Source: Ignelater luminosus
Lineage: Eukaryota; Arthropoda; Insecta; Coleoptera; Elateridae
Assembly (NCBI GenBank): GCA_011009095.1
Contig: VTPC01008339.1
Location: 1 to 64,000 of the forward strand
Direction: 5' to 3'
DNA length: 64,000 bases
Shown here: one piece after another, positions 10,131-21,254 of the stretch
Layout of the letters: each line of letters opens with the position of its first letter
Position numbering within the stretch: position 1 is the first letter of the stretch
Notes under the pieces: generated by a model
Seen by the model: the letters and a program-made list of their open reading frames with translations, nothing else
What the model was told of the DNA's origin: nothing
The model's database searches: none
Translations under genes and position numbers: made by a program

Positions 10131-13100
10131 TAATGGAATCTCATTAAGAACCCTGCCACGATGGCAATTGTATAAGGCCTACACATGGACATGCTAACCA
10201 CAGATGGATCATTACATACAATTAAGAATATCTGTACTACTCCTTTTGGCCTACTTGCCTACCATTAGGATTCTAACAATCATCATACCTACTACTTTAA
10301 AACGGGTTATCTTCTTTGGCATCACTTTTGACCTGATTTCTTAAAGAACTGAGTTTGATCCTATTCTTCGCTGCTTCTAACAGCTTTTGATATTGCTGTA
10401 AATTTCTATGTTTTTGAACTAACCAAGGTAGTTCTGAATTTTGGTTTTTCTATAAATACAGGGTGATTTATTAGCTCTATAACAAAATTTGGCAGACGAA
10501 AACTAATTCAATTTTAAGAAAAAAAATGTTATAGGTAGCTATGATAAAACCCAAAAACAACATTGGCTGTTATAATGACATGAGCTGTTTTTATCGTACT
10601 ACTATTATATTTATAACTTATCATACTAGCAAAGTTTTTTCTTGTCATAGTTTTAAGTCGAAAATGTCAAAAGCCAGAACTGCTGCCTAAATTTGATATG
10701 TAGTCAATGGCAATCATCTACAAAGGGTTTTCTGCAAGAACGCATTTGTTTTATGATAATTAATGTAATTTTTCTATTTACTCAAGAAACATATCTCACA
10801 CCTTCCTATGAGGCTCTTTATTATGGGATATCTTTGATGCAAAAAATGATTTTCTGAATATCAGCCAAATTCTTCTTGAATCAACTTGTATATACTTCAG
10901 GTGAAGATCTAAAACTATTTCTTCTAAGTGTTGTTTACGTGTGACATATAATTCTTGGTTTCCAGTCTTCCTACAAAGATAACCCGCTGTGTAACGGAAA
11001 CTTTTATAACTTAGTTGTGCTGGCAACTTCTGCTTGAAATGGTTTAACTCTTAGACATCTTGTTGTTGTCCTAGATAGCCTTCTGAGTAGATACCCTGTA
11101 GGTTAATTAATGAGTTAAGACTAAACATGAATTTATTGTTTCTGAATCGCTTCGTTTTATCTAGGTTAGGTCGGCTTAGCATATTGACCATCAGGTTATT
11201 CTTTTCCGGTCTGTATTGGGTCTTAGACTGAGATTCTTGTAAAACCAAAAACTATTTGTAGATACCACTGTTAGCGAATATTGTTTTAGATAAGAACTGT
11301 AAGGTCCCGTTTGAATCAGAAAAGGCTCAGTAACTAAATAAAATCTTAACTTACTCAGTGCAAATACTATGGCGCACATGTCTTTTTTCGAAACGCTATA
11401 CCTCTCCTTGCAATCTTTCAATAACTTTAAAATAAAACATAATATGAGCGTTTCGTGTTCATCTTCATCGCTAACGTCACTTCTTAGAATAAATTACAAA
11501 TCAAAATCTGAATCATAGAATCCGAGCTAACTGTGGAATTCTGACTTGAGTTGTTCAAACACCTGCTTTCTCTGCTAGGTTAGGGATAATTCTTTTGTAA
11601 TATGTTAATCTAGAACTCCTAAAAACCCTCAAACTTGTTTAAAGTTCCTTGGCAGTTTAAAATTGTTGATTTCCTTTATTCTGTCATCATCATTGATGAT
11701 GGATTCTGTAGTGATGACATAACCTAAATGCTTGCCATGGTGTTTGCAGAATTTACATCTTTCTAGGTTTAGTCTCAGACCAGCTTTATTAAGTGTTTCT
11801 AAAATGGCCTTTAAGTGTTCAAAGTGTTATTCAAAGTCAGGACTAAATATCAGAATGTCACTTACATAGTGCAAACAGACGTCTTCATGCCTCCCTAGAA
11901 TTTTCTGTAGTGCCTTGACAAGTGCTGCAGTATCTGTTGATAAACTAAAAAGTATCATTATTAAATAAAAAGTACCAGATCTTCATTCACGTTGAACCCT
12001 GTATATTTGGAAGACTACTTGTTCAAGCGAATCAGCCAAAATAAATTCTTTAGGTTCAACTTTGTAAAGACGTTGCAAAGTTGTCTATCTTTACTGGCAT
12101 CTCAAACTGGAGTTTTGCTCTTTTGTTGATTTCCTGAGCATTAGAGGCATAATCTGATAGAGTCGCCTTTCTTTTTGGCAATCGCAATAGAATCTATGTA
12201 GAGAAGTCGACGCTCTTTCAATGATTCCATTGTTAATTATATCCTGTATTTCTTGCCTTATCTTCTCTTTGTATTTAAATGGTATAGGATAAATTCGGCA
12301 GTTGTAAGCTTTTTGGTCTATTATTTCAGATCTGTACTTAAATTGGCCGGCTACAGCCAGTTTTTCATTGATTAGTTTCAAATTATTTTGGAGTGGTCCA
12401 ATTATTTCTCTCTTGCAAACATTTTTAAAATAGATACATTGCATTTATAGCTTTTTTCTTATATTAACTAATTGTCTGGTTTTTATTTTAAATAAAATGG
12501 CTGCATTTCCTTTAGATTAAAGACCAGATAATATTTTTGATGAAAACCATGATCGTCAAAAGAATTAGTCGTGAATCTCTTCTCTAAACTAACTAGAAGT
12601 CTCAGTTGCTACTTGATTAACCTAAATTCTAATGTAAAGTGTGCGCAAACAAAAACTTCTAGACACGGAGAAGAACCAGTTAAAAGAAGTACTAAGTGTC
12701 AAGCAAACGTTTGTTCAAGCTTTTTTAGACATTAAGAAGGTACATACCTGAAGAGTTACTTCATTCCCAAAAGTGCAATAGAAACTAATCTGAATAATTA
12801 AAGTTATTGGCAAACTTATTGCAAAAATAAATTCAAAACTTCCTACTGGAGCCTACAAGTGAAGAAATTAGGTAAGTCTCAAACTTAATATTTACAATTT
12901 TACCAACAGCTTACACTGGTAAATGTAAATCCAGCTAAACATATACCAACTGCGCTTGCTAGAAACTGCAGTAAAAATACATAAGTAAACATTGATTCCA
13001 CTGCTTCGGCAAATCTGCAATTATTAAAATGCAATTGCTACGAGTCTAAGTAATTGTATAGAGGTTACTTTATAACTGCAATATGATGTTCCACACATAC

Positions 13101-13837
13101 ACTCAGACGTTGATTGATTTCTTTATCAAATTGTCCATAATAGTCATAAATACTGTCATTAGTGGTATCACTTTTATAAAGCAACGTTTTAGCGTTAGTT
13201 GTTCTTACAATTGTTAATTCTAAAATCTTAAAATATGCCGATGAGAGTTTCATCATACTTGTTGCGACATGGTCAATGCCTGTAGTTGTCCATGATGTTG
13301 TCAAAACTGCTACTGATTCAAAAATATACACTGATAAGTAGAAAGGAAGGGTTGGTCAACTAAGTCTATAAAAAATGGTAAAGGTAATTGTCTTGGTTTT
13401 GGACTGACAGTCGGAGATAGGATTAACGAAAGAACGGTACACATAGCGCTACCCAAAAAGATTTTCACCATAACTGTAGAAGTATAAATAGCACTTTGTA
13501 TATGTACATCAAGATCTTCATCGTAGTAATGGAAATGAGAAGTGCGTAAAAATTTCAATAATTCCACCAAAGTAGGAACTTTCACATAAAACAGTAAAAA
13601 TTTTAAATAACAATTTGTAATTGATATAAAAAAGGTCCAACTTTCAATTAACGGACCGTACTCTTTTAGAAACAAAATTGACAGGAATAAAGAAGTAGCA
13701 AGCAAAAACATTATGAGAAAAGAAATGATTGTTTTTAGTTTATAGAACAAAGTAGGATCTTCTGTTGGCCAAGCTCCTGCAAATGTTAGCATCATCTTCT
13801 GAATTTTAAAAGCATCTTCGTGGTTTGATCGCGCCAT
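9740..13837 (-). pseudogene. Odorant receptor OR-1 (7tm_6 family), one-base frameshift
   Basis: Predicted exons: 13069-13837, 12915-13014, 12748-12852, 9865-10020 and 9740-9799, all joined at GT-AG sites with phases identical to OR-2 and OR-3. Without the frameshift the product would be about 396 residues, normal for an insect OR: a seven-helix, odour-gated channel subunit that works with Orco in sensory neuron membranes. Diagnostic pieces are the start MARSNHEDAF, SHFHYYDEDLDVHIQ, GNEVTLQ at the end of exon 3, ACYMTEWIACGPLVRKTL in exon 4 and the C-terminal ASYAAVLRQIT. Against OR-3, one base is missing near 13349-13351, in the DQP/PFY region after TM3, which puts a stop soon after. Exon 1 is therefore 769 rather than 770 bases. 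Intron 3 (2.7 kb) contains gypsy remains. It is probably a pseudogene, but a single-base sequence error would also explain it. Confidence 0.85.
10796..12444 (-). mobile_element. Ty3/gypsy-type retrotransposon pol fragment in OR-1 intron 3
   Basis: In order on the minus strand: a reverse-transcriptase start (12444-12091; KYKEKIRQEIQDIINNGIIE followed by a K-rich KERR), weaker RT remains down to about 11640, an RNase H segment (11421-11191; YSVSKKDMCAIVFALSKLRF), a YRPEKNNLMVNMLSR-like linker (11248-11051) and an integrase-zinc-finger-like stretch (11026-10796). This RT, RNase H, integrase order is typical of Ty3/gypsy pol. Frames change several times, the YxDD and protease regions are not intact, and no LTRs are apparent, so it is an old dead fragment in the same orientation as the host gene. 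Confidence 0.75.
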
Positions 13838-14353
13838 CTAAAACCAAAGAATCTAAATTAGTATTTTAAATAAATTAGTTTGTTTTTATCGTCAATAAAA
13901 TTTGTCAGCATCTAGTTGTTTACGTGTACGCTTAGGTTTTGGAGGTAGGAGTCATTCTTTTACAAACTATAAAAAATATAAATATTTAATGTACAGTAAA
14001 TTATTAACCTAAAAGCACATGATTAATTTTTTTTATTACTTAAATCTTCACTAATTAGAGAAAAAAATCAAAGACAAAAAAAGAAATTAACTTTGAAAGA
14101 TTAATGTAAATGTAAATAACAAAACAAACTATGTAAATACTGCAAAGAAAAAATTAATGATGTGTTTTTAGGTTAATGATTTACAGTAAAATAATGTACT
14201 ACGTAGGTATAGTTTTTATAGTTTGAGAAGGGAGGGCGCTTGTCTTCGAAACGTAAATGCTTGACTATAAAAATAAAAATTTAAATAAATCGAATTCTGA
14301 CTATTTTATTGTAGATAATTCAATAGAATAATATAGAATACTTACTTACTTAC
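13838..14353 (-). other. Predicted leader intron of OR-1
   Basis: TTGGTTTTAG directly precedes the ATG at 13837, and a GTAAGTAAG donor lies at 14353 and downward, so the transcript probably begins in a non-coding exon ending at 14354. Compared with OR-3 (79 bases), this intron has gained roughly 400 bases, at about 13900-14310. Confidence 0.5.
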
Positions 14354-15350
14354 AACTTTATTTTTTCTAAACCAAAAACAGCTAAATTTTGTGAGGTTTC
14401 TCTCTTGCACAAAATGGATTTCTAATTCAATCTATGTATCTAACTTAGAATTTAGAAACGTCACGTAGGATATTACTTGGGCACCAGTAATTATTTGGTA
14501 AATATTCAATAAGGTGCGAGTACGGTGGGAGGAATTTTAGCGAGTATATACAACCTGTACATAAATATTAAAGATGTGGAAATGCAGTTGTAAGAATATT
14601 AAGGATAATTTCAGATTGTAGGAAATATCTAATCGTTAACTTTAATGATAACGCATTTTTATTTATTCCTTCTTTACCTAATTAACAATGATTGATTAAT
14701 GGTTTTCAAAAATCTCCAGTTATTTGTAGCTAATAAATAGAACGCGTATAACTGCTGTTATATATTTGTAAAAGGTATAGTGAAATTGTAATAACTGTGT
14801 CGCGTATGTCAGTTTCGAATACAAGTAACTTCTGCCAATTTCGTCAATACGATGTCCTAATTTTTTATTCTCATGGGAATAAATGAACCAATAAGGTTAT
14901 ACCAAACTATCTTAACCTGTATGTAATTGGGGCTACATGCCAGAACCGTAATTAACCTTACACCCTTTATTGCTAAACTGTTTTGAGCTTTAGATCATTC
15001 CAAAGCTTGAAATCCCAAATGCATAAGTTTAGTTCATCTTAGCTCATTGTTCATGCTATTCTTATTACAAGTTCAAGATTTTAAATTCTGTTGTTTATCT
15101 TATAGGCAACTAATCATTAAGTCAGAATTAACAATAAACAGCAACTACAGTAACCAACAATTTAAGTTAAATACATATCTTACAAATTCTAATGGTGATT
15201 TAATAGTGTTTATATTACCTTAAATGCCTCACATTTCTAGCTATATTCAGCGTGCAGACATGAAATAAAGATAAAAACATTTGTATTGATTACACAGGCA
15301 TTCTAAGCACAGCAGGATTGAAGAATTAGTTCTGCTCAAACAATGAGTGT
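13838..15350. repeat. Segmental duplicate of 40088-41230 (5' flank of OR-1/OR-3)
   Basis: Collinear matches upstream of the two genes include CACCAGTAATTATTTGGTAA, ACATGCCAGAACCGTAATTA and AACCTTACACCCTTT. Similarity fades near 15350 and 41230. The OR-1 copy has additional insertions, mainly in the leader intron. Confidence 0.8.
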
Positions 15351-16430
15351 AATACTAAAATCTAGAATTTCTCTATTTCGATTTCTACTTTATGAAACCT
15401 ATGTTACAATGTCCGATATAAAATAAGCTGTTTTCTGTTGAAATTATTTTATTCTTGATTACATTACGAAACATTTACAAAGAGGTTTTGAATATAATTG
15501 TGATAATATTTTGTGTTTGCAAAAAGATTTGAATTTTTATTATGCTTAAATGTGTATTATGCATGACCAGACGGTCAACCCAATTATCTTTAAAATAAAA
15601 AATAAAAATGTTGTCTAAAATGTGCTCAATATGTGTTACGTTGTGCGGCAAGAGATTTTATTTATCGCATATTATCGTATTCTCCATAGAACTTATCGTG
15701 GGAATCTTATACGGAGTGTTGATATCCCAGTGCAGTTATTACTGATTGAATCTTGCCCCTACAAATTTAAACTAATTTATTATCTCAATCTTCCACTGGC
15801 CAGAATGTTACCGCTTGTCGTTATATTGTTTTGATTCAAGAAGTCGTTCTTCGAATAATATTCTATTAAGTTATCGTGATGATATTTAATTATCGTTTAT
15901 TCAGCTGTTATAAAACTGAAGAAATTTAAACTAGACTTTGGAAAAATACTTAAACTTATTTAATTATTCAGTCAAGGTTTACTGCACGAGAAGTTACTTC
16001 CCTTCCTAGTCTGGACAGTTTGGCTATCGAATTCATAAAGGGGAACCTGGAGGTTTGTAGAGCGTTCCTCGGTATTGCAATGTGCGCGAACCTAATTAAA
16101 TTATTTGTTGAGTGTCAACAGAGCGTTAAGAAGTTTGATACACTCATGGATTAGCTGTTATAACTGAATATGTAAGTTGAGCTTTATATTGTTGTGCAGA
16201 TTTCGTTGTTTCTTTAGGAAATCAAACGGATCAAACTGATATTAGTTTGATAAGTTACCTGTAACCTTTATAAAGTTCAGACAAATTAGCCTACAGGACA
16301 TCACATCAAATTATAATAAAATAAAGTTTGGTTATGAAAACTGCTGAAACAAGAGTTTTGTACTAGGAATCTTTCAATACCGTTAAACCATATTGATTAT
16401 TGAGGCGATGATCTGACTGTACAGAGACGC
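15351..16430. other. No gene recognised
   Basis: Intergenic sequence. The plus-strand frame 15622-15834 shows no recognisable motif. Confidence 0.45.
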
Positions 16431-16439
16431 CACGTTACA

Positions 16440-18456
16440 CAGTGGTCGGAAATGATGAAAAACCGACCAAAACTAGACAACTCTCTAAAATTGCTTAAAT
16501 ATTTGTATATAAGGTGTTACTGGCGTCTCTGCTATCCAAAATGATATAAAAAATGTAAGTTAATTAATTAATTATTTTATTTTATTTATAAAAAATTTCG
16601 ATAGACATTACTTATATTGATTAACTTTCAAGTTTAATAAACTTTGCACTTGCACATCTAAGTCAGCAACATTTTTTGTTTTATAATGCACAGCTAATAA
16701 TATTGACGGATCCGATGTCAGCAAAAGTTGTTGAAAAACATCTTCCATTGTATGTAACCTATATGATTTCCTTGAATAGTTTTCTCGGTATTTTCAGATA
16801 TGTTTATGTCGAGCTTTTAGTGCTTCTTCTGATAAATCACCATTTGGTATTAGACATGGTTGTATAATATGTGATCAGTGAGTCAAAACCTTGTGGACGC
16901 TTGGTGGCATATAATTCCACGGATATAATGTGATGTATAGTTTTACCGTATCCATACAATAATTATCGAATTTCATCTGATCGATCTCATGCCCGGCTAG
17001 ATATAGTGTTCAGAATTAGAGCAAATTGCAAAATAAGCTCTTTATGCATGCAAATTGTTGTAAGATGTACTAATATTTTTTAACAAAAATTTTATATGTA
17101 CCAGTTCTATTTGCTGATATGTTAGGATTTGCAAAAATCGTGTTGTTGTATTATCATTTGTGGTTCCGAATACATGTTTCACAAAATCGACTAATAATTC
17201 CAATTTTGATTCAAATTCGTTGCTTTCGTGATTGCACAACGATCCCATCATTACTTGTTGAACTGGCCTGTACGTAGAATAAATAAACTTAACTTGGCAA
17301 ACTGATTTTCGAGTAAATTTGGAACTTAGTAGTTTTTTATTCTAAAATTACCTCACCGATACGAAAGTTTCGGGCTTCAAGTTTGACTAATACAGTTTAT
17401 TTTTAAACATTTGGTTAGTGGCGTACCTAGGGGGAGGCGGTCTGCCCCGAGCTTCATCTAATATTTACAAATAACTATTGTTGTTTATATAGTATTCCAA
17501 AAGATATAGTGCATTTATGACTTAATTGCTACCTAGCTTACAGTAAATTTTACAAGTTCGTTACAGCAGAGTGTCATAAATCCGCTTACCTGTGAAGACA
17601 TTTTCTAGCATTGACACAGGGTCGTATTGATATAAGTTTTACTTTCGTAAATACTTTTGAACTAAAATGTTAGAAAAATAAATTATTTTAATAAGGTCCT
17701 TAGTTTACCCAATCGTCTCTGACACGTGCCACTACTTGTATTTGTTGATTTTTATGAGACCCGCTGTGAAATACTTAAGTAGTCAAAGAAATAAACGCAC
17801 TATGTCTTTTGGAATACTCTACTTTTGCTTTTTTTTCGAAAAAAAAAATTAACTACAAGTTTACGGCCCGTAAAGCATAATAAATTGAATATATACAAAA
17901 TATCTGAACAATAGATAAATTTAAACGTATTTCTGCTCGTTCTTTTTACCGATTACTAAAAAATTCGCAAATATCAGCAGCTGATGTTTATTTCCTTAAA
18001 AAATACAAGTTTTTCTCTCTTATTACAACATAAATTTACAGGGCCCACAGGGGATAACATTTTAAAATTTCAAGATGAATAAAAAAGCTCGAACATTGTT
18101 CAGCTAACTATAAACATTAAATTTTGCATTGAAATCATACTAAAAAATTGCAATAACTATAATATTGCATTGTGTTAGAAAGACTATTTCGTGAGTAGAG
18201 TAGACAATTTTGATGCCTTTTTAATTTAGCAAGATACATACCTTCAAAGCAATGGTTAAAATCTGGCTTAGTATGTATGCTGTAAAAGCACTATCTTTCA
18301 AGTACTATTTATGACACAATGTATAGTAATATGCATAAATTAATTACTAATACTAATTTTTGAGTATTTAATTGTAAATATACATATATTTAAATTTCAT
18401 TCTGCGTATATTTATCTTTTTGAGTTTTGGCCGTTTTTTCTGATTTCCGACCACTG
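16440..18456. mobile_element. Non-autonomous hAT-like element with CAGTGGTCGG ends
   Basis: The left end from 16440 (CAGTGGTCGGAAAT) and the inverted right end at 18456 match over about 33 bases, ending in CCAAAACT. Flanks CACGTTAC (16431-16438) and CACGCTAC (18457-18464) resemble an 8-bp target duplication with one mismatch, with one extra base on the left. CAGTGG ends and 8-bp duplications suggest hAT. No transposase is visible in the 2 kb interior, which instead holds another hAT-type end (17416) and a 28-bp inverted repeat pair (17491-17518 and 17791-17818). Confidence 0.6.
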
Positions 18457-18537
18457 CACGCTACTTCGTAGCTTCAGATGCGCAACAATTATCTATTGTT
18501 TCAAGAAGACGTTAGACTCGAGAAATTGTACCTTGTT

Positions 18538-18589
18538 ATAAATAATAACAATAATAATAATAACAATAGTAATAACACTAGTAATAACT

Positions 18590-18620
<31 letters not shown>

Positions 18621-18793
18621 TAGCAATAACAATAACAATAACAATGACAATGACAATGAAAATGACAATGATAATAAGAATGACAATGACAATGGCAATG
18701 ACAATGACAATGAAAATGACAATAACAATGACAATGACAATGACAATGACAATGACAATGACAATAACAATAATAATAATAATAATAATAATA
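18538..18793. repeat. Compound microsatellite (AAT/AAC) and (AATGAC)n
   Basis: About 255 bases of triplet AAT and AAC repeats surround a long central block of the hexamer AATGAC. Long reading frames across it (poly-Asn/Asp on plus, poly-Leu/Ser on minus) are repeat artefacts, not genes. Confidence 0.95.
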
Positions 18794-19320
18794 CCAGAAT
18801 CTAGAAGGTCTGATAAGCTAGGCAGAGCTCATTTAGGCAAATAAATTATTTGTTTATTTGTAAATAACGTTTTGTTTGACAGGACGCAAGTTAATTAAGT
18901 CCTACGGATATCTGTATTTTGGGGTTTAAATGCTTTGTCTTGAAGTATTTATAGATCAGCTGTAAACCGCTAGGAGTTCGACACCTTTTAAAGCCGCTGT
19001 CCAGGCCACAGGACCTCTTGTGTTTATTTGTCTTAAAATATTTAACAGTAAAGCAAGTTTCAATATCCCGGCTCATTTGAGTTTACGTCTTTTAAGTCTA
19101 AAGAAAGCATTAACGAATTTCATAAGTTTACCTCAAAGTCCGCACAGTTGGCTTCTGACGCTGTGTTATTTAGGGATATCTGGCTATCGCCCCTGGCACC
19201 TATTGATTTAACTCATTTTCCTACTTTGTCATTTAAAAGAATGTTACTTACGGAGTGTACTGCCAAACGACCCTGTCGTCGATCTTCCGAGTTAGCCAAG
19301 TTGTACGTCAATTGCATGTC
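18794..19320. other. No gene recognised; flank of the foldback element
   Basis: Less AT-rich than the surroundings. The overlapping frames on both strands have no motif I can name. Confidence 0.4.
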
Positions 19321-19328
19321 AGAGATAA

Positions 19329-20040
19329 GTTGCGGGCATCCCCCGGCGGATTTTTCTCGGCGGCCTTTCCCCGGCATAAAATTTTCCCGGCACGAATTTT
19401 CCCAGCATGGACTTTCCGCGGCACGGATCTCTTGCGACAAGTATATCTCCCGGCGTGAATTTCTCTCGGCACGGATATTTCCCGGCATACACGTAAAATT
19501 GGCGTTTCAACCATGCTTAGTCCACAATATCATGTAATAACGTAATATTGAGCTGGTTATAACCTCTAACCCAACCTCTAACCTAACTTCTATTCTAACC
19601 TCTAACCTAATCTCTAACCTAACTTCTAACCTAATCTGTAACCTATCCTGTAACCTAACCTCTAACCTAACCTCTAATCTAACCTCTAACCTAACCTCTA
19701 ACCTAAACTCTAACCTAACCTTTAACCGAACATCTAACAAGCTCTCTCGGTGATGACTGGTTATAACCAGCGCAATATTATGTTACTATGGTACATGATA
19801 TTGCGGACTAAGCATAGTCGAAACCCCAATTCCACGTGTATCCCGGGAAATATCCGTGGCGGGAGAAATCGACGCCGGGAGTTAGTATACTTGCCGGAAG
19901 AGATCCGTGCCGGGATACTTCCATGCCGGAAGAAGTCCATGCCAGGAAAATTTCGTGCCGGGAAAAGTCCATGCCGGGGAAATGCCGCAGGGAGATGCAC
20001 TTGCCGGGAGAAATCCGCCGGGAGCTACCCGGTTCCCGTT
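19329..20040. mobile_element. 712-bp foldback element made of short tandem repeats
   Basis: The left arm 19329-19560 and right arm 19757-20040 are inverted copies. The outer part of each arm is itself a run of degenerate 15-17 bp tandem units around CCCGGCAYGGAYTTT, about 10 units left and 12 right. The inner part is unique, with CATGCTTAGTCC, CAATATCATGT and GGTTATAA. The loop is a 12-bp tandem array. Direct repeats AGAGATAA flank it at 19321-19328 and 20041-20048, an 8-bp target duplication. No coding capacity. The plan (inverted arms built from tandem repeats plus a loop) is that of foldback elements; the family is not one I recognise. It is much more GC-rich than its surroundings. Confidence 0.85.
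19561..19739. repeat. 12-bp telomere-like tandem array in the foldback loop
   Basis: About 15 degenerate copies of CTCTAACCTAAC, close to two CCTAA-type arthropod telomere units with changes. It lies between the inverted arms. The regular 12-base period and the CTCT variant argue against a simple interstitial telomere. Confidence 0.8.
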
Positions 20041-20048
20041 AGAGATAA

Positions 20049-21254
20049 ATTACCCCCTCAGAGTCACTAATTCCCCTTCTTCCCTTAAAAAAGTTGTTTT
20101 TCTTCCTTTTTTGGCATTATTTCAGTTTTCACCATCTAAAGTCTTAAAGACTTCTTTTTGTTATCGTTTCTTTTCTGTCCTGTTGTAATTTCACGTAAAT
20201 GTCCTACTTAATATTCTCTAATAAATTTATCTTTTGTTGTTTTTTGGTGCCTTAGAGCTGAAGACTAGATACTTACCTTGGAGTTTCTAATTGATGTTTT
20301 CAACCTCAGAAGGGTTTGGTATAGTTTTCAGGTTCTTTATAAATGCAAGTTAAAGAGGCTGTTTGTCAAGTGTAACATTTTATCTCGAGACTGTCACAGT
20401 ATTTTGAGTTGACCGTTTTTATTTTATTGTGAACATTTTTTTTTGTATCTTCGGGACTATTAACACTGTTGCTTAAGAGTGTGAATTAGAGAAGAGAATT
20501 TGCTTTGCTGTAATTTATTGAGTTCTATTGCTGTTATTTCCATTAATAAATCTTTTCTTGTGTTGTATCAAACAATATGCAATTACTTTACTTTAGTTCT
20601 CTGCTACCGACACACTGCAAAATTATTGCAAGATCTAGTAATTTCACTAAATTAAACGGAAATCTTAAAAGTACGTAAATTAATAATAGTCGACTGTTTA
20701 AAGACAAAGGGTCAGTTTCTACGCTTTTTATTAAATCTAAACTTTCTTTAATTACCATAGCAATCGATTTTGTCCTTTTTATTCTGGTCAAAATCAGATA
20801 AAGCTGTGCTTGTTTAAATTTTCAGCAAAGCTTCATTATTTAGTGGAAGGAGAGTAGAAACTGGGCCATAGTCTATTATGAAAAAACGAAAATAGGAATG
20901 GACACTTCTTTGACGTTTAGGGTAATTGACTGGAAATACCATTTTATGGAAGTTACTATGAAGAATCTAATCTCGTTTTATCTCATTATCTTGATGCTAG
21001 AACGTGGCTTGTTAACTAGATTCTCTTCTATTCAATTTTAATTTGTAAATCGAGTAGATTTTGTGATAAGGTTGAAATCGTCCTGTTTAAATCGTTTAAG
21101 TTTCTAGAATTTACAAATCCAAGTGGAGTCAGATGAGTGAAAAATTAAGCTTGGATATCAAGAATAGGTATAAAAAGAGTAGTATATGAAATTTTATAGT
21201 TTGAAATATCGCAATTTATTATTTGAAATAATTTTATTAACCCGTCTGTTAAAC
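20049..21254. other. No gene recognised
   Basis: Intergenic AT-rich DNA. The minus-strand frame 20588-20791 starts MTR like the receptors but has no further similarity. Confidence 0.45.

Noticed and set aside
18478-18844. Long reading frames on both strands over the AAT/AATGAC repeat
   Set aside because: They encode only poly-Asn/Asp, Met/Thr or Leu/Ser and follow directly from the microsatellite.
19148-20188. Several Arg/Pro/Gly-rich reading frames on both strands
   Set aside because: They are translations of the CCCGGCAYGG tandem units of the foldback element and appear in many frames at once.
20588-20791. Start of a fifth odorant receptor (MTR on the minus strand)
   Set aside because: Beyond the first three residues there is no similarity to OR-1 to OR-4 and no following exons.
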